Assembly: GCA_902802945.1 (NCBI GenBank)
Contig: CADCOC010000029.1
Location: forward strand, 1-61,918
Reading direction: 5' to 3'
From: an uncultured bacterium
GTDB taxonomy: Bacteria; Verrucomicrobiota; Kiritimatiellia; RFP12; UBA1067
DNA length: 61,918 nucleotides
Below are positions 7,698 to 17,133 of the stretch, piece by piece (positions within the stretch are counted from its first letter, which is position 1; each line of letters begins with the position of its first letter). A program made the position numbers and the translations under genes. The notes beneath the pieces are model-generated. The model did not search any database, was not told the DNA's origin, and saw nothing but the letters and a program-made list of their open reading frames with translations.

Positions 7698-8933
7698 ATG
7701 AAAAAGCATTTGACAAGTTTGACGGTTGCAACATTCTCAGTAATTCCCTCGTTGTTTGCAGCGGGAGGAAGCGAGGCTGACAAGCCGCATGGTTTTCGTT
7801 TCTTCAACCAGCACCTCACGATAAAGCCGTATGTTGCGTTGTCGTATTCATACGACTCTAACGTGGACACTACTCGCCATTCGGAAAGCGACAGCATCTT
7901 CTGCATTCAGCCTGGCGCCGACTTCGACTGGAAAGGCGACAATTGGGCTCTCGTGGGCTCTCTTTGGTATCGCCGCAACGCCTACTGCGAGTATAGCAAC
8001 GAGATGGGCGACAACAGTTTCGGCGAGTCGCTGGCCTACAAGTGGACGACATCCAAGCAGAACGAGCGTGGATGGTCATTGGTACTCGCAGAAAGGTACC
8101 GCTACACTGACCAGAACGACGCACTCGGTTCCGGAGACGGACGTGGCGTCTGGCGAGACCGTGAGGCGTTTGACATCTCTGGTGAGCTCCAGCGCCGCTT
8201 CTCCGGGCCTTTGCACGCTGAGGTGAAAGGGCAGTACAACTGGATTGACTACAAGAACGATACTGGCAAGTACGCGCCTCTCTACGGTTGGTCGTCATGG
8301 TCGGTAGGTGCCGAAGCGGGCTTTGCTGCGTCCAAGTGGACTGACTTCCTCGTGTCAGGAGGTTATTCGCACTATACGCAGCCCGGCGGTCACGGCTATC
8401 GCAATTACGACAATGAGAGCAAGTCATGGACCATCCATGCCGGTATTGGCACGCATGCGACAGAGAGGATTTCCTATCGTGCACTCATGGGTGCGTCTTG
8501 GCTTGAATACGGCGGCCGCGACGCTGGTTGCACTTGGACATACCAGCTGAGTGCCAACTGGAAGATTACGCGGCAGTTGCAGGCCTCCTTGCTCGGAAGT
8601 AGCTACTACCAGCCATCTGAGCGCACGCGCGGTCAGGCTATCAAGGTGTATTCGCTGTCGAGTGGACTTTCCTACCTTACGATGGGTGATAAGTTGACCC
8701 TTACGGCGAATCTGGCGTGGCGTTACGAGGATACGTGCTACAATGACCGCTACCTCGCGTACGGCAACGACTTCGACGAAACCATCCTCTCCTTCCGCTT
8801 GGGCGCGAGCTACACCATCAATCGCTGGATTTCGATTTTCGCACATATCACTTGGGAAGAGGAGTGGTGTGACAAGCGTGACTATGACTATGATCGCTTC
8901 CGCGGCACGATTGGCTTGCGCTTCCATTATTGA
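7698..8933 (+). CDS. Outer-membrane beta-barrel protein of the exopolysaccharide operon
   Basis: A 411-residue protein with a signal peptide (about 1-23) and then alternating hydrophobic and aromatic strands throughout: IKPYVALSYSYDSNVDTT near the N-terminus, and repeated strands with Trp and Tyr at the ends. It closes with a strand ending in an aromatic (IGLRFHY), the usual signal for outer-membrane barrel assembly. It resembles the putative beta-barrel porin 2 group often found in PVC-type polysaccharide clusters. Probable role: outer-membrane passage or anchoring of the polymer. The barrel is well supported; the exact role is inferred from the operon. Confidence 0.8.
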   Translation: MKKHLTSLTVATFSVIPSLFAAGGSEADKPHGFRFFNQHLTIKPYVALSYSYDSNVDTTRHSESDSIFCIQPGADFDWKGDNWALVGSLWYRRNAYCEYSNEMGDNSFGESLAYKWTTSKQNERGWSLVLAERYRYTDQNDALGSGDGRGVWRDREAFDISGELQRRFSGPLHAEVKGQYNWIDYKNDTGKYAPLYGWSSWSVGAEAGFAASKWTDFLVSGGYSHYTQPGGHGYRNYDNESKSWTIHAGIGTHATERISYRALMGASWLEYGGRDAGCTWTYQLSANWKITRQLQASLLGSSYYQPSERTRGQAIKVYSLSSGLSYLTMGDKLTLTANLAWRYEDTCYNDRYLAYGNDFDETILSFRLGASYTINRWISIFAHITWEEEWCDKRDYDYDRFRGTIGLRFHY

Positions 8934-8940
8934 TTGATTT

Positions 8941-10590
8941 GTGCTGATGTTTCCAAGACTCATCACCAGGTACGGGCTGGCGACGCATCTAGCGTTGCTG
9001 GCCTCTTTGCCTTTCGCGCTGTTTCCGTTCTTGTCGGCGGGCAGCCTTGCTGAGTTGATCTTTTGGCTTTCAGGACTGGCATTACTGTGGTTGCTCGTCG
9101 AACCGTCAATGCGGTCAGGAGAGCATCTTTCCATTGCCCGCCGACGTGTTATCGGTTCATTGATACGTGATGTTGCATTCTGGTTTTTCTTCTGCGCATT
9201 GGTGGTGTCGTTCATACGTTACCTGAACTCCGATGTGGCACTGGACTACGTTAACGACGAGTGGGTCATACGTGATCCATCTTCTCCGGGGCTTCCTGCA
9301 TCTTTTGGTTCTGCCGGCTTGTTGCCGCTGGCAGTGCTGACGGGGGTTGCGGTGGTCGTGCTTGGCATCCGCCACGGCATAGGGCGGAAAGGGCGCATAT
9401 CCTTTGGCGTGACGGCGTCCTTTTTCATGGGACTCGGTGGCCTGGCTATGGTGAGTTGTGCCTGCTTGAAAGTCCCTGCGTTCATGGGTGCAGCAAAGGT
9501 GGACTTTCTGAGTGGCCCGTTCTGGGGGGCTTTCTACGGCCCTGGCTTCGGAGCCTGGCTGATCTGCGCGCTTGCGTTCGGAACGCAGGCGGAAGCCCGC
9601 AAATGGGGCGCCTCGCGCGTGCCGTTTTGCATTGCTCTGGCGGGAAACGCAAGTGGGTTGCTTTTTTTCACCCCGCCGCCAGTGTCCACGGTGTTTCTGC
9701 TGGCTGCTGCACTTGTTGCGGTCTTCTGCCTGGCGTACGTGGGGCGGGTAGGTTCCATGGGTGCTAGCGCGCGTAGTTTTGTCTTGATGTTGCTTGGATT
9801 TGCCACGCCGTTTTTCTTCCTTTCCGCGCTCCTCCCGCCTGAGGTGGAGCTTGACGGCTGCGTGCGTGCTAATGGTGACGTGACGGAACTTGTAAAGGAG
9901 CCTGTGCAGAACATATATTCCGTGAAGGCTGGAGGATTTCTCGCAATTGACAAAGATCAGTCAGATGCCTACCGAAAACTTTCACCCGCATTGTCGGCCA
10001 TTGCGAAATCGGTGTGGAAGAAGCATCCATGGTACGGTGTCGGCACTGGCGCGTTCCGGCTGCACCTGCCGTTCATCGCTAGCAAGTCGGAACTGCAGTC
10101 TTTTCAGCGACAGAAGGCGGACTGGCGTGCGTTGCTGATTTCCCAGCAGATGAAAGACACGGCGAAGCGTGGCCGTGGCAAGGCAGCCAAATTCGACTGG
10201 AAGCAGCTTCGTCCGTGCAACCGGAATCCCGTCTGTGCGTTCAACAGCTACTGGACCTACCTTGCCGAACATGGTCTACTCGGCCTGTCACTGGTTGCAT
10301 TGGGACTTGGTATACTCCTGTTCACGTATGTCAGCCGACTGGTGCAGGCTGTCATTTTCCTGCGCGAACAGGATGATGCGGACGTTGTGGTTTTCGCATG
10401 TCCGCCTATTGTCTGGATCGTGCCAATCGCGTTCGCCCTGCCTTTTGCCCTTGCTTTCTACGAGCCGATTCTTGAAATCGCCCCAATGATGTTTGTATTT
10501 GCTGTACCGCTCGCAATCGGGGCAGCATCTTTCCCGAAAAGGCCGACGTCGGCGCGTGCCACGCAAACCATTGAAAAAGAAAGTCCTTAA
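8941..10590 (+). CDS. O-antigen polymerase/ligase-like membrane protein (Wzy/WaaL type)
   Basis: A 549-residue inner-membrane protein with about ten to twelve hydrophobic segments and one large loop (about 305-440). In the loop, KHPWYGVGTGAFRLHLP matches the P-x-x-G-x-G-x-G-x-F motif of Wzy_C/O-antigen ligase proteins, and NSYWTYLAEHGLLGL matches the conserved N-x-x-L-x-x-x-x-E-x-G-x-x-G stretch that follows it. Expected job: polymerisation or ligation of lipid-linked glycan repeat units in the periplasm. The longest start is GTG at 8941; ATG at 8947 is an equal alternative. It begins seven bases after the barrel gene and ends just before the kinase gene. Confidence 0.82.
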   Translation: MLMFPRLITRYGLATHLALLASLPFALFPFLSAGSLAELIFWLSGLALLWLLVEPSMRSGEHLSIARRRVIGSLIRDVAFWFFFCALVVSFIRYLNSDVALDYVNDEWVIRDPSSPGLPASFGSAGLLPLAVLTGVAVVVLGIRHGIGRKGRISFGVTASFFMGLGGLAMVSCACLKVPAFMGAAKVDFLSGPFWGAFYGPGFGAWLICALAFGTQAEARKWGASRVPFCIALAGNASGLLFFTPPPVSTVFLLAAALVAVFCLAYVGRVGSMGASARSFVLMLLGFATPFFFLSALLPPEVELDGCVRANGDVTELVKEPVQNIYSVKAGGFLAIDKDQSDAYRKLSPALSAIAKSVWKKHPWYGVGTGAFRLHLPFIASKSELQSFQRQKADWRALLISQQMKDTAKRGRGKAAKFDWKQLRPCNRNPVCAFNSYWTYLAEHGLLGLSLVALGLGILLFTYVSRLVQAVIFLREQDDADVVVFACPPIVWIVPIAFALPFALAFYEPILEIAPMMFVFAVPLAIGAASFPKRPTSARATQTIEKESP

Positions 10591-10593
10591 GCC

Positions 10594-13050
10594 ATGGCAT
10601 CATCTTCGTCATCGTCATCCACATACGGACAGAAGCCTCTGTACTACGGCACGTCCAAAAAGTCGCCCATCTATTACGGGTCGGCTCAGACTCCGATGTA
10701 CTACGGAGGCGGCGGACAGGCACCCTACTATTACGGCGGCGCATACGGCGGACAGGCCCCTGGGCAGGATGCCGAATCGATAGTTGGGACGATTACACTT
10801 GGTCGTGTGCTTCGCGTGATCGCCCAGCGCTGGATCTCCGTACTCGTTTTCCTGCTGATTGGCCTTGTTGCCTCGTTCGCCGTGTACCGTATCTCGCCGA
10901 CCATCTACGAGGCGAAAAGCGAGTTCACGATGGACACGCGGCGTTCCAAGGGCGTCACCGGCGTTGGCGTTGCCGGCAACGACATGGACTACTACGGCGC
11001 AAACTATGCGGAAATTTTCAACACGCGTCAGTCCGATTGGCGTTCTGAGCAGATTTTCACTAAAATACTCCAGCAGTACCGCGCAAACTATCCTAACTCC
11101 GTTGTAACGGACAATGATCTGGTCGCGATGCTGTCTGGTTCTGAATTGGAGCTCGTGCGTCATTCGCGCTTGATAACGATCGCCATCCGTTCCAAATCCC
11201 CGCAGCTTGCGGCAGCGCTTGCAAATGCGTACGCCGAGGCAATTGAGTCATTCACCGATGAAGAGAACAGGAAGCGGTGCGACAAGGCCGTGGCCCAGAT
11301 CCACCAGCAGGTGGAGAAGCAGAAAAGGGTGGACGATGACCTTGCGGCCCGCCTGCTCAAGTTCCGAACGGAGAACAAGATCGACAGCTTGATGGCGGAG
11401 CGAAACATCCTCAACCAGAGCCTTTCGACGACAACCGCCAACGTGCTTGACTACGAAAAGCGCGTTTCGGCGGTGAGCGAATGGGTGAAGATGCTCCAGG
11501 CTGCACAGAAAAACCCCGAGAACTTCGGCGAACTGCCAACTGCGGTGCCGCGGTCCTCTGACATTGGATCTGCCTACACGAAGTTGCAAAGCGTGAAGAT
11601 GGAGCTTGCCACGCTCAAGACGCGGTATACGCCAGAGCATCCGGCCGTGGTGGCGAAGAAGGGCGAGCTCAACGCAATTTCAAAGGAATTCGCAGAGACG
11701 GTCAAACGTGCGCTTGCAACCGCAATAGGCGATTTGACGGCTGCAAAGAGCCAGCTGGAAACTTTTAAGAAGAAGAGCGATGAACTTAACAAGAATATAG
11801 CGAGAATTGGGCAGTTGATTGTTCAGGCCGACGCCGGGTTGAAGCAGCTGGAACAGGAGAAGAAGGTCTCCAGCGAAATATATCAGGACCTCCTCCAGAA
11901 GGAGAACGAACACCGCATCGCCGCCGAGCAGAACAACGAAATCGTCCGCGTAGGGCGCCCCGCCCACGTCCCTTCAAAGCCCGTGCAGCCGAACCCGCTG
12001 ATCATTTTCTCGGCAGGTGCTGTGTTGGCACTCGGTTTGGGTCTGTTGTTCGTGCTCGTGCTCGACCACCTCGAGGACACGATCGTGTCGCTCTCCGATA
12101 TCGAGGGCCGCCTTGCCCTCAAGGTGCTGGCCGTTTTGCCGCACGTCCGCCGCAAGAAGCGCGAGCAGGTGGCTAAGTTCATCTCCGAAAACAAGTACTC
12201 GCAGTTCGCCGAGGCGATGGCGGGCCTCCGTAACCTGTTGGACTCGCCGCGTTACCAGCCAATCTCACAGGCCGTGCTGATCATGTCCACGCAGCCGGGC
12301 GAGGGCAAGACCATTACTTCCTGTTCGCTCGCAATCTCCAGCGCTCAGGCTGGCAAGAAGACGTTGCTAGTGGACTTCGACCTGCGCCGTCCGCGCCTTG
12401 CCCGCGTGTGGGGACTGCAGATCGACAACGAGCACTCCTTCTCGCACTACCTTTCAAAGAAGGATTTGCGCGATTTCGCCTCGCTTGTGATGTCGAGCGG
12501 TGTTGAGCACCTCGACGTGATCGGCTCCCTGCCGCCGGACAACGTCAACCCTGCTTCCATCATGGGTTCGCAGGTAGTCCCCGATTTCTTCAAGTGGGCG
12601 CGTGAAAACTACGACCGCATCGTAATTGACTCGCCGCCGTTCGGCATTGTCGGTGACGTGGTGACGCTTGCCGCGATGGTGGACTCCGTCATGATCATGT
12701 GCTGCCCCGACCGTACGCACTTCAAGCCCATCCAGCACGCCTCCCGTTCGCTAAGCGAATCCGGAGCCACGGTGATTGGCATTATCGTGAACGACGTCGA
12801 GATGGGCGGTGTTGGAAGTGCATTTGCGCCGTCCGGCCATTCCTACGGCTACGGTTATGGCGGCTACGGTGGCTATCGGTCATACGGTAGGGGTTATCGC
12901 CCGTACGCCCCATACGGGCCGATTGAAACTGCGGCCAAGAAGCCCGAAGGCGCATCGTCTCCTGAGGGAACGGATACGCCTCCAGCATCAGATGAAGACG
13001 CGCGTCCATCCCGTGGAGCCGTCGATCCCGATCTGACGGACGAAGAATAA
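10594..13050 (+). CDS. Wzc-like chain-length determinant and BY-type tyrosine kinase
   Basis: An 818-residue inner-membrane protein that should control polymer length and export, with autophosphorylation on tyrosines. A Tyr/Gly-rich cytoplasmic N-terminus (about 10-52) precedes TM1 (about 78-98), a Wzz domain with long coiled coils, and TM2 (about 467-490). The kinase domain has Walker A (PGEGKT, about 568-573), Walker A' (VDFDLRRPRL, from 593) and Walker B (IVIDSPP, from 676). A second Tyr/Gly cluster (about 749-775: SYGYGYGGYGGYRSYGRGY) is the expected phosphorylation tail, and an acidic end follows. The tail fits the family. A tyrosine cluster ahead of TM1 is unusual. Confidence 0.93.
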   Translation: MASSSSSSSTYGQKPLYYGTSKKSPIYYGSAQTPMYYGGGGQAPYYYGGAYGGQAPGQDAESIVGTITLGRVLRVIAQRWISVLVFLLIGLVASFAVYRISPTIYEAKSEFTMDTRRSKGVTGVGVAGNDMDYYGANYAEIFNTRQSDWRSEQIFTKILQQYRANYPNSVVTDNDLVAMLSGSELELVRHSRLITIAIRSKSPQLAAALANAYAEAIESFTDEENRKRCDKAVAQIHQQVEKQKRVDDDLAARLLKFRTENKIDSLMAERNILNQSLSTTTANVLDYEKRVSAVSEWVKMLQAAQKNPENFGELPTAVPRSSDIGSAYTKLQSVKMELATLKTRYTPEHPAVVAKKGELNAISKEFAETVKRALATAIGDLTAAKSQLETFKKKSDELNKNIARIGQLIVQADAGLKQLEQEKKVSSEIYQDLLQKENEHRIAAEQNNEIVRVGRPAHVPSKPVQPNPLIIFSAGAVLALGLGLLFVLVLDHLEDTIVSLSDIEGRLALKVLAVLPHVRRKKREQVAKFISENKYSQFAEAMAGLRNLLDSPRYQPISQAVLIMSTQPGEGKTITSCSLAISSAQAGKKTLLVDFDLRRPRLARVWGLQIDNEHSFSHYLSKKDLRDFASLVMSSGVEHLDVIGSLPPDNVNPASIMGSQVVPDFFKWARENYDRIVIDSPPFGIVGDVVTLAAMVDSVMIMCCPDRTHFKPIQHASRSLSESGATVIGIIVNDVEMGGVGSAFAPSGHSYGYGYGGYGGYRSYGRGYRPYAPYGPIETAAKKPEGASSPEGTDTPPASDEDARPSRGAVDPDLTDEE

Positions 13051-13061
13051 AGGATTGGGAA

Positions 13062-14330
13062 ATGACGCTGTCCCTTGCTCCGGCCTCCCGCCCCCTGCAG
13101 GGGCGCGTGACGCTCCCCGGCGATAAGTCCCTGGCCCACCGTGCGGCGCTCTTCGCCGCTTTGGCCAAAGGCGTTTCCACGGTTCGGAACTATCCCGACA
13201 GCGGCGTGACGCGCGCGATGCGCGGTGCGTTGGAGACGCTCGGTGTGTCAAGCCAGTTGGAGGACGGCGTGTTGACGCTCGCGGGAAACGGGTTCTGCCC
13301 GTTTCCGAATGACGGTGCAGTCGCATGGTGCGGCAATTCCGGAACGACGATTCGCCTGCTCGCGGGCGCGTTGGCAGCCACGCGCTCGTCTGCCGTTCTG
13401 GACGGCAGCGCGGGATTGCGCAAACGTCCGATGGGCCGCATCGCCGACCCGTTGCGTCTCATGGGCGCCGATGTGGCGACTGCAGACGGCCATGCGCCGA
13501 TCACGATCTCGCCCGCGCCTCTGCATGGCATTGAGTACACGTTGCCGGTTGCCTCTGCACAGGTGAAGAGCTGCCTCGAACTCGCCGCACTCGGTGCGGA
13601 TGCACCCGTGACGCTGCACGAATCAGGCCCCTCGCGCGACCATACCGCCCGTATGCTTCGTGCGATGGGCGCAACCGTGGTCTCCAACGGCTTGACAGAA
13701 ACCGTCCATCCTGTCACTTCTCTTAAGCCTCTCGACGGCACGCTTCCCGGCGACATCTCGTCTGCCGCGTTCCTGCTGGCCGCCGCGGCGATCGTCCCCG
13801 GCTCGCGCGTGACCGTGGCCGACGTGGGACTCAACCCCACCCGCACGGGCGTACTGGACGTCCTCTCCGCCATGGGCGCGCACATCACCACGGCGAACGC
13901 GCGTGTCGAATTCGGCGAACCCGTCGGCGACGTGACGCTGGAGTCCACCCCCTTGCACGGCGTGGAAATCTCAGGCGACCTCGTGGTGCGGTCGATCGAC
14001 GAGTTTCCCGCGCTTGCGGCCGTCGCCGCGTTCGCGGAGGGCGAAACGGTCGTGCGCGAGGCAAAGGAGCTGCGCTACAAGGAGACGGACCGCATCGCGG
14101 CGATTGTCGCGCAACTCGGCGCGCTCGGCGTGGATGTTTCGGAACTCCCGGACGGCTTCACGGTGCGCGGCGGCACGCTGAAGGGCGGCACGGCGCACGC
14201 GAACGGCGACCACCGCCTCGCCATGTCCATGGCCGTCTGCGGTCTGCGTGCGCCTGTGTCCGTCGAGGGCGCGGAGATCCTGAACGAGTCATTTCCTGAA
14301 TTTGAGTCGCTCCTTTCGTCGCTGATGTGA
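13062..14330 (+). CDS. aroA: 3-phosphoshikimate 1-carboxyvinyltransferase (EPSP synthase)
   Basis: A 422-residue enzyme that joins shikimate-3-phosphate and phosphoenolpyruvate in the shikimate pathway for aromatic amino acids. Conserved motifs: PGDKSLAHR at about 20-28 (substrate Lys/Ser), GNSGTTIRLLAG near 90, LRYKETDRI near 335 and GDHRLAMSMAV near 383. Length is normal. It starts 12 bases after the kinase gene with AAGGATTGGGAA ahead of it, so it may be the last gene of that transcript. Its stop codon TGA (14328-14330) lies inside the promoter of polA. Confidence 0.95.
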   Translation: MTLSLAPASRPLQGRVTLPGDKSLAHRAALFAALAKGVSTVRNYPDSGVTRAMRGALETLGVSSQLEDGVLTLAGNGFCPFPNDGAVAWCGNSGTTIRLLAGALAATRSSAVLDGSAGLRKRPMGRIADPLRLMGADVATADGHAPITISPAPLHGIEYTLPVASAQVKSCLELAALGADAPVTLHESGPSRDHTARMLRAMGATVVSNGLTETVHPVTSLKPLDGTLPGDISSAAFLLAAAAIVPGSRVTVADVGLNPTRTGVLDVLSAMGAHITTANARVEFGEPVGDVTLESTPLHGVEISGDLVVRSIDEFPALAAVAAFAEGETVVREAKELRYKETDRIAAIVAQLGALGVDVSELPDGFTVRGGTLKGGTAHANGDHRLAMSMAVCGLRAPVSVEGAEILNESFPEFESLLSSLM

Positions 14331-14336
14331 TATACT
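14328..14336 (+). promoter_or_regulatory. Extended -10 promoter of polA, leaderless
   Basis: TGA-TATACT with seven bases to the ATG at 14344. The TGA of the extended -10 is also the aroA stop codon. The predicted transcript starts at the start codon. Confidence 0.68.
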
Positions 14337-14343
14337 CTTCGGC

Positions 14344-17133
14344 ATGAAGAAACTGTTCATCATCGACCTGATGCCGTTCCTCTACCGCGGACACTTCGCG
14401 TTCCTGCGTAATCCGCGCTTGACGTCGACGGGCATCAACACGTCCGCGCTGTTCGGGTTCGCGAACGGCGTGACGTCCATCCTCAAGGATTTCGCCCCCA
14501 CGCATGCGGTGCTCGCGATGGACCCAGACGGTCCCACGTTCCGCCACGAGGCATACCCGCCCTACAAGGCGCAGCGCGAGAAGATGCCAGAAGACCTCGC
14601 GGCCTCCATCCCGTATGCGTTCGAGCTCGCGGAGGCGCTCCGCCTTCCCGTGCTGCGCCAGAAGGGATTCGAGGCGGACGACGTGATGGGTACACTCGCC
14701 GTGCGCGCGGCGGCCGAGGGATTTGACGTGTACCTCGCCACGCCGGACAAAGACGCCGCACAGCTCGTGGCGCCGCACATCCGTCTGTTCCGTCCCGGAC
14801 GCAGCGGCGGAGATCCGGAGATCTACGACGAGGCGAAGGTATGTGAACACTGGCAGCTCTCCTCTCCACGGCAGATGATCGACTGGCTCGCGCTCGCCGG
14901 CGACGCGTCCGACAATATCCCCGGCGTTCGCGGCGTGGGCGAGAAGACCGCCATCACGCTGCTCGCCCAGTACGGATCGGTGGAGAACCTCATCGACCAC
15001 GCTGCCGAGCTGAAAGGCAAGCTCGCCGAGAAGATCGCGTCCGGCGCAGAGGACGCCCGCACTTCCAAGTTCCTTACGACCATCCGCACCGATGTGCCGA
15101 TGGATGTCTCCTTCGACGATTTCCTGCGACAGGAACCCGACGCAGAGAAGCTCCGCGCAGTTTGCACGAAGTTCGAGCTGAACGCCCTTGCGCGTCGTTT
15201 CCTCGGCGACGATGCCATCCAGTCCGAGAAACCCGCCTTCAAGACGCTTGTGGACGTTCCGCACGAATACCGTCTCGTGCAGACGCTTGACGAGGCCGCC
15301 GCGCTCGCGCACGAACTGGAGTCCGCGCCAAAGTTCGCCTTCGATACAGAGACCACGTCCACCGATGCGCGCACCGCCCGGCTCGTGGGGATGTCCTTCG
15401 CTACGGCGCCCGGCAAGGCGTGGTACGTGGCCGTTCCAGACCACCTCCTTCCTACCGAAACACCTCCGCCCGCGCAGGACCTCTTCGAGACCGCGCGGCC
15501 AGCCGGCGAGGGACACGGCGCAGCCCTTACGTTTGTCGCCACGTTCGCCGCCGCGTTCGCCGATCCCGGCAAGACGCTCGTCGCGCAGAACGCGAAGTTC
15601 GACATGGCCGTGCTCTCCCGTTACGGCATCCGCTTCGGTTCCACAGTGCGCGACACGATGCTCGAACACTACGTGCTCGACGCCGCCGCATTCCACAACA
15701 TGGATTTTCTCGCCCGCGAGTACCTCGGCTACGACCCGATTCCGATCACGCGCCTGATCGGTGAGCGCAAGCGCGGCGAACAGCAGAAGAACATGGCGGA
15801 ACTGCCGCCGGCGGACGTGCGCGACTACGCCGCGGAGGACGCCGACGTGACGCTCCGTCTCGATGAGGTGTTGCGTCCGCAAGTCACCTCCGCCGGTGCG
15901 CTGCAGGCGCTCGCCGAGAGCGAAGAGCCCCTTGTGCCGATCCTTGTGGAGATGGAGCGTGAAGGCGTGAAGATCGACACCGCCGCGCTCCACGCCTACG
16001 GCCTTGAGCTGGATAGAGAGATCGCTTCTCTCACGGAGTCCATCCGCACCGTCGCCGGGAACCCCGACCTCAACGTCGATTCCCCGAAGCAGCTCGGCGA
16101 CCTGCTCTTCGGACAACTGAAGATCGACTCCTCCGCCGCCAAGAAGACGACGACCGGGCATTTCTCCACGGACGAGAAGACTCTCTTGAAGGTCATCGAC
16201 GCCCATCCCGTTGTGCGGCAGATTCTTGAGTACCGGGCCTGCGCGAAGCTGAAGAGCACATACGTGGATAAATTGCCGCAGTGCATTGATCCGCTCGACG
16301 GACGCGTCCATACAACGTTCGCACAGGCGCTCACCGAGACTGGGAGACTTTCCTCCTCCGACCCGAACCTGCAGAACATTCCCGTGCGCACGGAGCGCGG
16401 AAAGATGATCCGCGCCGCCATCGTCCCGCGCGACGCGGACCACGTGCTTGTCTCGGCCGACTACTCGCAGATCGAGCTGCGCATCATGGCCGCGATGAGC
16501 GGCGACGAGACGATGCTCGACGCCTTTGCGCACGGGGCCGACATCCACCGCGAGACGGCCGCGCGCGTCTATGACGTGATGCCGCCGCTCGTGACCGACG
16601 ACATGCGCCGCAAGTGCAAGATGGTCAACTTCGGTATCATATACGGCATTTCCGCGTTCGGCCTTTCGCAACGCCTGCAGGTGCCGCGTCGCGAGGCGGC
16701 CGACTTGATCGAGACGTACTTCCGCCTCTACCCGAAGATCCGCGCGTTCATGGACACCGCAATTGGGAAGGCCCGCGAGACGGGCTACGCCGTAACGGCG
16801 CTGGGACGCCGCAGGACGCTGCGCGACATCTCGTCGCGCAACGCGACTGTGCGCCAGGCCGCCGAGCGTGACGCAATCAACACGCCTGTTCAGGGCACTG
16901 CAGCTGATCTCATCAAGGTCGCAATGGTCAAGGTCGATCGCGCGTTCAAGGCGGCTGGCCTGCGCACGAAGATGATCCTCCAGATACACGACGAACTGCT
17001 ATTCGACACGCCTCGCGACGAGGTCGAGCGCGTGAAGGAAATCGTGAAGCGCGAGATGGAGGGTGCGCTGGATCTCGGCGTACCGCTTGATGTCTCAGTC
17101 GGCGTCGGGGACAATTGGCTCGAGGCTCACTGA
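14344..17133 (+). CDS. polA: DNA polymerase I
   Basis: A 929-residue polymerase for Okazaki-fragment maturation and repair. The 5'-3' exonuclease domain (about 1-265) has MDPDGPTFRHEAYPPYKAQR, kept short here, then EADDVMGTLA and GDASDNIPGVRGVGEKTA. The 3'-5' exonuclease (about 315-510) keeps its metal ligands (FDTETT with D334 and E336; NAKFDM; YAAEDAD), so proofreading should be intact. The polymerase domain has motif A DYSQIELR, motif B KMVNFGIIYG and motif C QIHDELLFD. Its last 39 bases overlap the 3' end of the opposite-strand acyltransferase gene. No ribosome-binding site is needed if the mRNA is leaderless as predicted. Confidence 0.97.
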   Translation: MKKLFIIDLMPFLYRGHFAFLRNPRLTSTGINTSALFGFANGVTSILKDFAPTHAVLAMDPDGPTFRHEAYPPYKAQREKMPEDLAASIPYAFELAEALRLPVLRQKGFEADDVMGTLAVRAAAEGFDVYLATPDKDAAQLVAPHIRLFRPGRSGGDPEIYDEAKVCEHWQLSSPRQMIDWLALAGDASDNIPGVRGVGEKTAITLLAQYGSVENLIDHAAELKGKLAEKIASGAEDARTSKFLTTIRTDVPMDVSFDDFLRQEPDAEKLRAVCTKFELNALARRFLGDDAIQSEKPAFKTLVDVPHEYRLVQTLDEAAALAHELESAPKFAFDTETTSTDARTARLVGMSFATAPGKAWYVAVPDHLLPTETPPPAQDLFETARPAGEGHGAALTFVATFAAAFADPGKTLVAQNAKFDMAVLSRYGIRFGSTVRDTMLEHYVLDAAAFHNMDFLAREYLGYDPIPITRLIGERKRGEQQKNMAELPPADVRDYAAEDADVTLRLDEVLRPQVTSAGALQALAESEEPLVPILVEMEREGVKIDTAALHAYGLELDREIASLTESIRTVAGNPDLNVDSPKQLGDLLFGQLKIDSSAAKKTTTGHFSTDEKTLLKVIDAHPVVRQILEYRACAKLKSTYVDKLPQCIDPLDGRVHTTFAQALTETGRLSSSDPNLQNIPVRTERGKMIRAAIVPRDADHVLVSADYSQIELRIMAAMSGDETMLDAFAHGADIHRETAARVYDVMPPLVTDDMRRKCKMVNFGIIYGISAFGLSQRLQVPRREAADLIETYFRLYPKIRAFMDTAIGKARETGYAVTALGRRRTLRDISSRNATVRQAAERDAINTPVQGTAADLIKVAMVKVDRAFKAAGLRTKMILQIHDELLFDTPRDEVERVKEIVKREMEGALDLGVPLDVSVGVGDNWLEAH

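Noticed and set aside
14158-16989. A very long open frame on the minus strand opposite polA
   Set aside because: It is a shadow of GC-rich polA codons: the product is Arg/His/Leu/Val-rich without domains, and polA has all catalytic motifs.
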